Shown here piece by piece: positions 6,657 to 13,219 of a stretch of DNA of 20,707 nt. Every line of letters starts with the position of its first letter. The first letter of the stretch is position 1. Location: assembly GCA_958439155.1 (NCBI GenBank), contig CAUBUJ010000014.1, positions 1 to 20,707 of the forward strand, read 5' to 3'. The stretch comes from an uncultured Veillonellaceae bacterium. Lineage in GTDB: Bacteria; Bacillota; Negativicutes; Veillonellales; Dialisteraceae. Position numbers and translations under genes: made by a program. The notes under the pieces were generated by a model. It was not told the DNA's origin, did no database searches, and was given only the letters and a program-made list of their open reading frames with translations.

Positions 6657-8399
6657 TTACTTGTAGTACATGGTAGCCATGATCTGGAACATATCGTCCA
6701 TCTTGCGGCCGCCCATGTCTTTCGCTTTGAAGCCGTAGTTTGCTTCGACGATGAGGCCCTTCACCGGGACATACTGGGCCTTGGCAAGGAAGAATTTCGC
6801 GCCGCCGAAGTTGCCGCCGTCCTGACCTGCCATGACTGCTTCCATTTTGTCCGCAATGTATGCCGGTGTCGGTCCCATACCTTTCCAGTTTTTATAAACA
6901 TGTCCCATGTACTGGTCAACAATGTCGTTGCCGGAGCCGCCGAAGTAGGTTCCTGCCTGACTGTATACATAGTCCACACCGAAGGAATAGGACTTCTCTT
7001 TCAGTACATCAGCCTTGCCGAAGGACAGGCCGTAATTGAAGCTGTACGGCCGTTCATTGTTGAGAGGAAGCTTCCGAAGGTTCTTTACAAATTCGCCGTG
7101 CACATTCCATTTGTCGGTGACGTCATAGGAAAGGGCCGTGCCGTAAGCTTTCGCAATATGGCCTACCGGACCGATGGCTTTCATGCCATACAGGTGGAAT
7201 TCATACTTGTTGGGATTGCGGTAGATATAGGATGCGTACGCTACCGGTACATCCTCATCTTCTCCTTCCGCCATTTTGACATCAGGCCCCATGGGATAGA
7301 GAGTTCCGCTTTCCCACTCCATCTTATCTTCAAAAGGTTTAACTTGTGCCAGCAAATGCTGAATCTGGGGACCAACCTGGGCCTGTACAGCAGGATCCAG
7401 CTTACCTACCACCCCATTAATGCGCTTATACAGATCATCTGCAGAATCCGCCTGATTGATAGCATCCTTCATGGCCTCGGCCAACTGCTGTCCCTGTCCC
7501 TGGGTCATACCCATTACCTGGTTATATACATTCTGCGCAGTGAGCTGTTTAAAGCCAGGAAGGCCTCTCATCATAGGAGCGGTGTAATTGTAATTGATCC
7601 CCGCTGCCCGGCCGTAAGCGAGCGTAAACTTGCCGCCTACATAGGCATCGCCCAGCTGGAGAGCGACCCCTTTGAAAGTATCGTCATAGGTATAGCCGGT
7701 AACGCCCATTTTGACGGGGAACTGGCCGATCAGGAACAGATCTTTCGACGGGCCGAATCCTCTGTCATCTCCCTTGTTATCACCAAAATGATAGGTGGAA
7801 AACAGACGGGTCAAAGTGAATTCCCCATCTTTGGATTCATAATTATAGCTGTTCCGCGGAATATAATCTTCTCCGCCCAGTCCCATCAGTACCTGGCCCT
7901 GGCCATAGACATGAATGCGGTCATCCACTTTGGTGATGGTATTGAGACGCAGACGGGAGCCGAAAAGATCATGGCTTTCCTTGCTGTCTTTATAAATATT
8001 GTCATACACAGGAAGATAGTTCAGACGCCATTCCAGAATGACCTGGGTATTGGACGCTTTCTTTTCCAGTTCCGACACGCGGACGCCGAGGTTTTCCAGT
8101 TCCCCTGCGTATTCGCCGGAAAGCTTCTTCACCGTTTCCTGCTGGGAGGCGGAGAGTTCCTGTTCCCGCGCCATGAGGCCTGCGGTGATTTTCGCCATTT
8201 CATAGCGGGTGATCGGCTTCTCTCCCTGGAACGTGCCGTCCGGGTAGCCCGTGACGACCCCTTCCTGGGCGAGCTTCGTCACAGCCTGGTAGGACCAGTC
8301 AGTGCTCTTCACGTCAGAAAACGGATTGGCTGCGCCTGCAGCGGCAGATACGCCGGCAAGCAGAGCCGCCAGCAGCAGTTTCGCGGTGATGTGCTTCAT
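6657..8399 (-). CDS. SLH-domain outer-membrane porin
   Basis: A 580-aa protein. The start at 8399 gives a classical signal peptide (MKHITAK, hydrophobic core, AAAGA-AN cleavage near residue 23). Residues 25-75 are one SLH domain (FSDVKSTDWSYQAVTKLAQE, GYPDGTFQGEKPITRYEMAKI), which in Negativicutes binds polyamine-modified peptidoglycan and tethers the outer membrane. Residues about 78-116 form a coiled coil, and the rest alternates polar and hydrophobic residues as in a beta-barrel. An Ala/Gln-rich, likely helical segment at about 276-362 interrupts the barrel (see findings). The gene has a perfect consensus promoter, so expression should be very high. Start spacing: GGGGA is about 12 nt upstream of ATG. 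The last residues are MATMYYK. Confidence 0.9.
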   Translation of the reverse strand: MKHITAKLLLAALLAGVSAAAGAANPFSDVKSTDWSYQAVTKLAQEGVVTGYPDGTFQGEKPITRYEMAKITAGLMAREQELSASQQETVKKLSGEYAGELENLGVRVSELEKKASNTQVILEWRLNYLPVYDNIYKDSKESHDLFGSRLRLNTITKVDDRIHVYGQGQVLMGLGGEDYIPRNSYNYESKDGEFTLTRLFSTYHFGDNKGDDRGFGPSKDLFLIGQFPVKMGVTGYTYDDTFKGVALQLGDAYVGGKFTLAYGRAAGINYNYTAPMMRGLPGFKQLTAQNVYNQVMGMTQGQGQQLAEAMKDAINQADSADDLYKRINGVVGKLDPAVQAQVGPQIQHLLAQVKPFEDKMEWESGTLYPMGPDVKMAEGEDEDVPVAYASYIYRNPNKYEFHLYGMKAIGPVGHIAKAYGTALSYDVTDKWNVHGEFVKNLRKLPLNNERPYSFNYGLSFGKADVLKEKSYSFGVDYVYSQAGTYFGGSGNDIVDQYMGHVYKNWKGMGPTPAYIADKMEAVMAGQDGGNFGGAKFFLAKAQYVPVKGLIVEANYGFKAKDMGGRKMDDMFQIMATMYYK

Positions 8400-8478
8400 T
8401 GGATTTGTTTCCCCTTTGATTCTCAATTAGACAAAAAAATAAAACATGAAATTTTCTTTTTATCAGTTAGAACAACTC

Positions 8479-8508
8479 ATTATACCTTGCCCGTAAAGGC
8501 TGTGTCAA
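8479..8508 (-). promoter_or_regulatory. Consensus promoter of the SLH porin
   Basis: Minus strand: TTGACA (8508-8503), 18-nt spacer, TATAAT (8484-8479). Both hexamers are perfect. The leader is about 75 nt and A/T-rich. Confidence 0.85.
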
Positions 8509-8617
8509 ACGGGAATCTCCTGTCCATGCCGCTTGTCCCCGCTCCCTGCCGGTCCCGGCAAAAATTTTGGGAAATTAAACATTTCCTGTGTTCTGTATGA
8601 CATGAACAATTACAACA

Positions 8618-8645
8618 GAAAAAGCCGCCTGCCGGCGGCCTTTCC
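8618..8645 (-). terminator. Terminator of the small-gene cluster
   Basis: AAAGCCGCC-TGCC-GGCGGCCTTT region; on the minus strand the GC stem is followed by CTTTTTC. It lies just after the stop codon of the 8651-8893 gene. Confidence 0.7.
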
Positions 8646-8650
8646 GATCC

Positions 8651-8893
8651 TTATCGGCCCGGGTGGATCCGGGCGATTTCCTTGCGCATGAGGAGGATCT
8701 CATCCATCATGCGCCGCGTGTCCCGCCGCAGGGCGGTGACCTCTTCCGAGATCCACCGGAGCCGCTCCTTATCGGCCTCGCGCTGCCGCTTCCTCGCTTC
8801 CATCCATGGATGAAGCACCATGGTCCTCACGAGGGCCGCGGCGGCGCCGGCGGCGGTGAGAAGGGGGATCCATTCCCATGTGAAAGGCATCAT
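8651..8893 (-). CDS. Small membrane protein with basic coiled-coil tail, unknown function
   Basis: An 80-aa protein (79 aa if the second of two adjacent ATG codons is used, which sits better behind AAGGGG). Residues about 6-27 form a single membrane helix (WIPLLTAAGAAAALVRTMVL). The remainder is highly charged and helical, rich in Arg/Lys/Glu, with heptad-like Leu/Ile/Met spacing (ISEEVTALRRDTRRMMDEILLMRKEIARI), so a membrane-anchored coiled coil is likely. The start overlaps the stop codon of the upstream 49-aa gene, showing translational coupling. Size and layout resemble small phage or plasmid membrane proteins such as holin-associated factors, but I recognise no family. Confidence 0.6.
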   Translation of the reverse strand: MMPFTWEWIPLLTAAGAAAALVRTMVLHPWMEARKRQREADKERLRWISEEVTALRRDTRRMMDEILLMRKEIARIHPGR

Positions 8894-9039
8894 TTCCCCT
8901 TCCCGGACTCTCCGGAAGATTCCCCGGATTTCCCTCCCTGCCGTTCAAGCCACTGCCGGATATAATGATCCGCCAGACTTGCGATCCACGGTCCGAGGAA
9001 ATCCCAGAGAGATTTCCATCTGTCTGCGCTCACTGCCAT
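8890..9039 (-). CDS. 49-aa hypothetical protein, amphipathic
   Basis: The start at 9039 is preceded by AAAGGAG at good spacing; a longer reading from 9078 would have an Arg-rich extension without a site. Residues about 7-30 (RWKSLWDFLGPWIASLADHYIRQWL) form an aromatic amphipathic or membrane-associated helix. The tail is hydrophilic, Gly/Ser/Lys-rich (GGKSGESSGESGKGK). It overlaps the next gene by 4 nt (ATGA). In other Firmicutes the DUF1659/DUF2922 pair is often followed by a tiny YvrJ-family protein; this may hold the same place but does not visibly match it. Function unknown. Confidence 0.5.
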   Translation of the reverse strand: MAVSADRWKSLWDFLGPWIASLADHYIRQWLERQGGKSGESSGESGKGK

Positions 9040-9086
9040 AGGTCTCCTTTCTCCGCCAGCTCTCCGGCGGTACTGCATACGGGGGA

Positions 9087-9314
9087 TTACGCCCCTTCGG
9101 TCAAAGTGTAGGTCTCGCTCACCTTCACGCCGGCCAGATCCTTGTCGGCCAGGGCGCCCACAGCGCGTCCCGCTGCGAGGAGCGCGTCATCCGCGGCGTC
9201 ATTCCGGATATTGGAAAGACTGATCGTGCGGGTCACATCCTTCCCATTCTTCATCTCCCCGGTGGTCATCACCACAGAAAGACGGGTATCCACTCTCGTT
9301 TTCACTGCTGCCAT
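9087..9314 (-). CDS. DUF1659-like small protein
   Basis: 75 aa. The pattern LSVVMTTGEMKNGKDVTRTISLSNIRNDAADDALLAAGRAVGALAD agrees with the DUF1659 family: a beta-hairpin with an NG turn, SNI-x-DAxD, then a helix ending near a conserved Leu. Function is unknown in the family. The start has GAGAGGA upstream. It lies 28 nt after the DUF2922-like gene, and the two families regularly occur as a pair in Firmicutes, which supports both calls. Confidence 0.65.
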   Translation of the reverse strand: MAAVKTRVDTRLSVVMTTGEMKNGKDVTRTISLSNIRNDAADDALLAAGRAVGALADKDLAGVKVSETYTLTEGA

Positions 9315-9342
9315 ATAGAAATCCTCTCTTTCCTTTCAAAAA

Positions 9343-9552
9343 TCACAGAATCACAGTTTCGGTGGTGACGATGTACTTCGCCTCTTTCAGCGTCGTCGCC
9401 GCCGCGCCGCCGTCCCCTTCGAGGACCGCCGCCAGATCGGTTGCCGCGCTCTGCAGAGCCGCCGCGTCGAGACCATCTTTCGGAGAAGAAATGCGCACCG
9501 TAATGGTATCATTTCCTTCCGCGTTGAACGTTAATTTCAGTACTTTATCCAT
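9343..9552 (-). CDS. DUF2922-like small protein
   Basis: 69 aa. LKLTFNAEGNDTITVRISSPKDGLDAAALQSAATDLAAVL fits the DUF2922 family (LxLxFxTxxGKxxxLxIxxPKxxLTxxxV), including the PKDGL turn before the helix. Function unknown; these are often found with DUF1659 as the first genes of a small cluster. The ribosome site is GGAAAGG. It is the first sizeable gene of the 9552-8651 cluster. No clear promoter was found in 9553-9715. Confidence 0.65.
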   Translation of the reverse strand: MDKVLKLTFNAEGNDTITVRISSPKDGLDAAALQSAATDLAAVLEGDGGAAATTLKEAKYIVTTETVIL

Positions 9553-9582
9553 ATGTCTTTCCTTTCCGCGCTTCGCGCAATC

Positions 9583-9654
9583 CTATGCTGAATACCGTCT
9601 GGAAGGAATGGGCCAGGCCCGTCCCTTCCGCCATCCAGTGCCCTTGATAACCAC
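9583..9654 (-). CDS. Possible 23-aa leader peptide ORF
   Basis: GTG start at 9654 directly behind AAGGAAAGGGG, stop TAG at 9583; the product is basic and Trp-containing (VVIKGTGWRKGRAWPIPSRR...). It lies between the terminator at 9716-9752 and the DUF2922-like gene. The only support is the ribosome-site-like context, so this is weak. Confidence 0.15.
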   Translation of the reverse strand: MVIKGTGWRKGRAWPIPSRRYSA

Positions 9655-9715
9655 CCCCTTTCCTTATGAATATGATGATTTTTTTCGGAAGAACTGGAGA
9701 AATCTCCTTTCCTTA

Positions 9716-9752
9716 CAAATAAAACCGGAGCCTCTATAGAGAAGCTCCGGTT
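9716..9752 (-). terminator. Terminator of the 71-aa gene
   Basis: AACCGGAGC (9723-9731) and GCTCCGGTT (9744-9752) are perfect arms around CTCTATAGAGAA-type loop DNA, itself a small palindrome. On the minus strand TTTATTT follows. It separates the 71-aa gene from the DUF2922 cluster. Confidence 0.8.
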
Positions 9753-9801
9753 CGTGCCTCACTGGGCCGTACTCGGTAGTTTTTCACAATCTATCCTTTC
9801 C

Positions 9802-10017
9802 TTACAATGTCATCATGCGCCTGGCGATCTGATCCTTCTCATAAAGCTCACGGAAGAAATAATCCCAATCCACCCGGACCCGTTCCTTCCCCTGCTTGAA
9901 CTCGAGAAACCGGTGCCCGCCGCAGCAGATCAGATCAAAGAGCCGCACCCGCCGGCATTCTGCCGGTACCTCCCGCTCGGGAAAATACATGGGTACCCGG
10001 AGCATATTGTCTGTCAT
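9802..10017 (-). CDS. 71-aa hypothetical protein with its own strong promoter
   Basis: The start follows AGGAGAAGG. The sequence has two Cys neighbourhoods (AECRRVRLFDLICCGGHRF) and an acidic/aromatic block VDWDYFFRELYEK; no signal peptide or membrane helix is evident. The product is probably a small soluble cytoplasmic protein. It is monocistronic, with a near-perfect promoter (10066-10094) and a strong terminator (9716-9752). An SOS-box-like sequence lies within the promoter. I recognise no family and give no function. Confidence 0.6.
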   Translation of the reverse strand: MTDNMLRVPMYFPEREVPAECRRVRLFDLICCGGHRFLEFKQGKERVRVDWDYFFRELYEKDQIARRMMTL

Positions 10018-10065
10018 ACCTTCTCCTTTCCTTGAACAATTCGCTCATCTGTTCGGTATGTCTGT

Positions 10066-10094
10066 AGTATAGAATATCTGTTCTTGTTTGTCAA
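10066..10094 (-). promoter_or_regulatory. Promoter of the 71-aa gene, with palindromic operator-like spacer
   Basis: Minus strand: TTGACA (10094-10089), 17-nt spacer, TATACT (10071-10066). The spacer contains AGAAC-AGAT-ATTCT. GAACAGAT recurs downstream near 10045-10052 as part of GAACA-N11-TGTTC. These resemble the Gram-positive LexA box (GAAC-N4-GTTC) with one mismatch. Confidence 0.7.
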
Positions 10095-10124
10095 GAGGAA
10101 AATAGAAAATATTTTCGCCCATGT

Positions 10125-10720
10125 GGGAAGCTGTTAGCTGTTGGCTGTTGGCGGATGGTGCATCATGGGAGCAGGCCCCGCGGTCTGGAGTCGGGAGTCT
10201 GAAGTCTGGAGAGGAAATAGGAAGAACTTTTTGTATGGCGGCTTCGCCGCGCATGAACGGGTTTAAAATCAGTGAGTACGCAGGCGCATCCCCTCTCAGT
10301 CAGCTTCGCTGACAGCTCTCCCCTACTCGGGGCGAGCCTTAAAACATCGCCCATAGCGATGTTAAAATCACTTGGTACGCAGGCCCAACCCTTGGAAGGC
10401 GGCTTCGCTGACAGACCCGCGCTGCCAAGTAAGGAAAGAGCATAGCCCGCTTTTGTAGCAGCGGAGAACGTGACCACTGTCACCTTCTCCTCCCCGACCC
10501 GGGGCGAGCCTTCGATTTTTACGTAAGATCTACCCTAAAGGGGACCCACAAGGGGTCTCCACTCTTTCCCGTACTTTTTTATGACACACAGCGCATATCG
10601 CAGAACAGGCCCGGTCGAAATGACGAACATTTCGAAGGGCGCCTGAGGCATATAATAATCCCGCCGCAGGCGGCACCGCCCCTCTAAACTGGTAGCTCTC
10701 AACTCTCAACCCCGCTCTCA
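10125..10720. repeat. Mosaic repeat block: core copy 5, two module F copies, inverted module E, hairpin plus heptamers
   Basis: In order: short TTAGCTG/TTGGCTG heptamers (10131-10150); core copy 5 with AGTCTGA heptamers, GAGGAAATAGGAAG and GGCGGCTTCGCCGC (10181-10251); module F with CTCAGTCAGCTTCGCTGACA and GGGGCGAGCC (about 10275-10338); hairpin AACATCGC-CCATA-GCGATGTT (10343-10363); a second, degraded module F to 10510; inverted module E (10525-10650); CCGCC-GCA-GGCGG; and TCTAAAC/TCTCAAC heptamers (10684-10711). No gene is seen. Confidence 0.8.
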
Positions 10721-10773
10721 TGATGCACTTCCCGCTGCCGGCAGCCATGACGTATCCCCTCCATTTCCCCATC

Positions 10774-10818
10774 AAAAAAGCTGTGAAGGAAATCACGAAA
10801 TTTCTCTTCACAGCTTTT
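10774..10818 (-). terminator. Terminator of the ylxM-yebC operon
   Basis: AAAAGCTGTGAAG (10776-10788) and CTTCACAGCTTTT (10806-10818) are perfect 13-bp arms. The inner GAAAT/ATTTC extends the stem, and T runs exist on both strands. It lies 42 nt after the yebC stop codon. Confidence 0.85.
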
Positions 10819-10860
10819 ATGATGCGCCGGGATAGGGCGGGATGCCTCCAGGATCTTCCA

Positions 10861-11595
10861 TTATTCGTCGCTTTCCGGAAGCTGGGCGTTGGTGTAGACT
10901 TCCTGCACGTCGTCCATGTCTTCCAGTTCCGCAATGAGGTGCTGCATGGTTTCTGCCTGGTCGCCTTCGAGTTTCACGTAGGTGTCCGGTACCATGGCCA
11001 CTTCGGAAGCCGATACGGGGATGTTTTCTTTTTCCAGCGCATCGGAGACGGTAATGAAGTTTTCCGGGGAGGTGGTGATTTCATAGCTGTCTTCGTTGGC
11101 AGCTACGTCGTCAGCGCCTGCGTCGAGGGCGAGCATCATGATGGTGTCTTCATCGACAGCGTCTTTGTCTACGATGATGCTGCCTTTTTTCTTGAACATC
11201 CATGCCACGCACCCGGACGCGCCGAGGTTGCCGCCGTGATGGGTGAAGGCGTGGCGCATATCTGCGGCCATGCGGTTCCGGTTGTCTGTGTTGCATTCAG
11301 CGATGATCGCGGTGCCTCCCGGGCCGTAGCCTTCGTAGGTCACTTCGTCGAAGCCCACGCCGCCGGCAGCGCCTACGCCTTTGGCGATGGCTCTCTGGAT
11401 ATTTTCCTTCGGCACGTTGTTCTGCTTCGCCTTGGTGAGGGCCAGTTTCAGGCGCATATTGCCTACCGGGTCGCCGCCGCCCATACGGGCTGCGATGGTG
11501 ATTTCCTTGGAAATCTTTGTGGTAATTTTGGCGCGGATCGCGTCGGTTTTACCTTTCTTTCTCTTGATGTTTTCCCATTTGGAATGTCCCGACAT
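10861..11595 (-). CDS. yebC: YebC/PmpR-family protein
   Basis: 244 aa, full length for the family. The N-terminus MSGHSKWENIKRKKGKTDAIR is the family hallmark. The middle holds NVPKENIQRAIAKG and YEGYGPGGTAIIAECNTDN, also diagnostic, and the acidic C-terminal domain ends LEDMDDVQEVYTN. The family was first described as transcriptional regulators; its mitochondrial relative TACO1 and recent bacterial work point to a role in translation at hard-to-read stretches such as polyproline. That fits its place here, last in an operon of ribosome and tRNA maturation genes. It begins 1 nt after the stop codon of the methyltransferase, behind AAGGAGG. The last gene before a strong terminator. Confidence 0.95.
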   Translation of the reverse strand: MSGHSKWENIKRKKGKTDAIRAKITTKISKEITIAARMGGGDPVGNMRLKLALTKAKQNNVPKENIQRAIAKGVGAAGGVGFDEVTYEGYGPGGTAIIAECNTDNRNRMAADMRHAFTHHGGNLGASGCVAWMFKKKGSIIVDKDAVDEDTIMMLALDAGADDVAANEDSYEITTSPENFITVSDALEKENIPVSASEVAMVPDTYVKLEGDQAETMQHLIAELEDMDDVQEVYTNAQLPESDE

Positions 11596-11596
11596 G

Positions 11597-12181
11597 TTAA
11601 TCCTCCTTTTTCCCTTCCCACCATGCTTCTCCCAGTAGGCGGTCCAGGATGATGGCGACGGCGCTTCTCACGCAGAGGTGGTTGTAGCTGCCGCAGCCAT
11701 AAATCGGTTCAAGTATGTAATCGAACTGTTTCATCATTTCCTTCGTCATGCCGTAGCCTGTGCCGAAGAGCAGGAACACCGGTCTGGTGCCTTCATGGAT
11801 TTTCTTCCGCATGAACGGATAGGAAACCGTATTGGGATAGACCCGGGCGTCGGTGGTGATGATGAGGGGCTTTTCGCCGCAGTCTTTCTCGATCTGGGCG
11901 ATGGCCGTCTCAAGGTCCGGCACGAGGGCGGTCTCATCGAAGGCTTCCCGGCGGTTCGGGTTGTAGGTGCTTCCCGCGCCGGTTTTCCAGTGGTCCATGA
12001 TGACCCGCGCCATCTGGCGCTGGGCTTCGACGGGATGAATGATGAAGTAGGTCCGCACATCGTAGGTCCTGGCGGAGCGGGCGATATCATGAAGATCATA
12101 ATTCGTGAGCGCCGTGGTGATCACTTTCATGTGCTTGTTGTAAATGGGGTAATGAATGAGCCCTATGTAACAGGGTGCCAT
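11597..12181 (-). CDS. SPOUT-class RNA methyltransferase (TM1570-like)
   Basis: 194 aa. The second of two in-frame ATGs was chosen (12181): AGAGGA lies 6 nt upstream of it but touches the first (12187). The N-terminus YIGLIHYPIYNKHMKVITTALTNYDLHDIARSARTY and the C-terminal LLFGTGYGMTKEMM with EPIYGCGSYNHLCVRSA are the signature of the PF09936-type SAM-dependent RNA methyltransferases: a Gly-rich SAM pocket in a trefoil knot, then the NHLxVRSA helix. In Firmicutes and Thermotogae this gene commonly follows trmD. The exact target is not established. A 280-bp repeat block separates it from trmD, while yebC follows after 1 nt. Confidence 0.85.
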   Translation of the reverse strand: MAPCYIGLIHYPIYNKHMKVITTALTNYDLHDIARSARTYDVRTYFIIHPVEAQRQMARVIMDHWKTGAGSTYNPNRREAFDETALVPDLETAIAQIEKDCGEKPLIITTDARVYPNTVSYPFMRKKIHEGTRPVFLLFGTGYGMTKEMMKQFDYILEPIYGCGSYNHLCVRSAVAIILDRLLGEAWWEGKKED

Positions 12182-12218
12182 AGTCATTCCTCTTTTCTGT
12201 TGGCGGTTAGTGATTGCT

Positions 12219-12475
12219 TTTAGCTGTTAGCTGTTAGCTTTTAGCTGTTAGCTTTTAGCTGCTAGCTGTTAGTTGCTAGAGAAAATGGGAAGTCTTTTTC
12301 AAAAACTCCGCCGCCATTGATCTGCGGCGGCGCTCCATCCCTCTAAACTCTCAGCTATTAGCTATTAGTTACTAGTTGCTAGAGGAAATGGGAAGTCTTT
12401 TTCAAAAACTCCGCCGCCCGTTGATCTGCGGCGGCGCTCCATCCCTCTAAACTCTCAACTCTTAACTCTCAACTT
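12219..12475. repeat. Double heptamer-hairpin cassette between trmD and the methyltransferase (core copies 6 and 7)
   Basis: Nine heptamers (12219-12281, TTTAGCT/GTTAGCT to GCTAGAG) lead into GAGAAAATGGGAAG, CTTTTTCAAAAACT and the hairpin CCGCCGC-CATTGATCT-GCGGCGG. Then comes an uninterrupted 7-nt register TCTAAAC, TCTCAGC, TATTAGC, TATTAGT, TACTAGT, TGCTAGA (12341-12382), which opens the second near-identical cassette. It ends in TCTAAAC TCTCAAC TCTTAAC TCTCAAC. The last unit carries the trmD stop codon. On the coding (minus) strand each hairpin is followed by AGTTTTTG, as in a terminator. Confidence 0.9.
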
Positions 12476-13218
12476 TTTTCTCCCTCTTCCCGGCGGATTT
12501 CTTCGAGAAGTTTCTTGTCTTCTTTCGAGAGAGTAAGCTTCTTCAGCAGGTCCGGACGGACATGGAGGGTGCGGCGGAGCGCTTCTTTTCTCCGCCACCG
12601 GGCGATATTGGCGTGATGGCCGGAGAGGAGCACTTCCGGCACATGCCAGCCCCGGTATTCCACGGGACGGGTGTACTGGGGGTACTCGAGGATGGGCTCG
12701 TAGAAGGAGTCGCTGGCGGCGCTCCCTGCGTCGCCCAGGACGCCGGGCACCATGCGGGCCACCGCGTCAGCGATGACCATGGCGCCCAGCTCGCCGCCGG
12801 TCAGGACGTAGTCGCCAATGGAGATGAGTTCGTCTGCCAGATGTTCTTCCACCCGGTGGTCTACCCCTTCATAGTGCCCGCAGATGAGCACCAGATGGTC
12901 ATAGTCCCGGTAGAGCTGTTTCGCCTTGTCCTGGGTGAAGGTCTCTCCTGCAGGGGAAAGGAAAATCACCCGGCTCCGGGGCGTTTTCTCCGGGAGCACC
13001 GCCTCGCACGCCTCGAAGAGGGGGCCGCACATCATGAGCATGCCCGCGCCGCCGCCGCAGATGGTATCGTCCACCTGGTTGTGCTTATTGTGGGAAAAAT
13101 CCCGGGGATTGGTCACGCCCATTTCAAGGAGTCCCCCTTCGAGAGCGCGCTTGATCATGCTCTGGTGGAAGAAGGCTTCAATGAATTCTGGAAAGAGGGA
13201 GAGAATGTCAATTTTCAT
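12469..13218 (-). CDS. trmD: tRNA (guanine-37-N1)-methyltransferase TrmD
   Basis: 249 aa, normal length. It transfers methyl from SAM to N1 of G37 in tRNAs reading CUN, CCN and CGG, preventing +1 frameshifts; it acts as a homodimer with a trefoil knot. Diagnostic blocks: MKIDILSLFPEF at the start, GGGAGMLM, VIFLSPAGETFTQ, LICGHYEGVDHRVEE, ISIGDYVLTGGELGAMVIADAVAR (the knot/SAM site), YTRPVEYRGWHVPEVLLSGHH and WRRKEALRRT. The C-terminus EEIRREEGEKS runs into a heptamer array that supplies the stop TGA, so the last few residues may be repeat-derived. It starts 1 nt after rimM, behind GGGAGGA. Confidence 0.96.
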   Translation of the reverse strand: MKIDILSLFPEFIEAFFHQSMIKRALEGGLLEMGVTNPRDFSHNKHNQVDDTICGGGAGMLMMCGPLFEACEAVLPEKTPRSRVIFLSPAGETFTQDKAKQLYRDYDHLVLICGHYEGVDHRVEEHLADELISIGDYVLTGGELGAMVIADAVARMVPGVLGDAGSAASDSFYEPILEYPQYTRPVEYRGWHVPEVLLSGHHANIARWRRKEALRRTLHVRPDLLKKLTLSKEDKKLLEEIRREEGEKS

Positions 13219-13219
13219 G

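Noticed and set aside
6651..8600. 649-aa open frame on the plus strand opposite the porin
   Set aside because: It is antisense to a well-supported gene with promoter, signal peptide, SLH domain and terminator. It has no ribosome site and no recognisable domain, and results from the GC-rich codon bias.
10343..10363. Hairpin AACATCGC-CCATA-GCGATGTT as a gene terminator
   Set aside because: No gene ends nearby on either strand; it lies between two module F copies and is more likely part of the repeat.
12219..12475. CRISPR array
   Set aside because: Units are 7 nt without spacers, no cas genes are present, and the repeats degenerate gradually.
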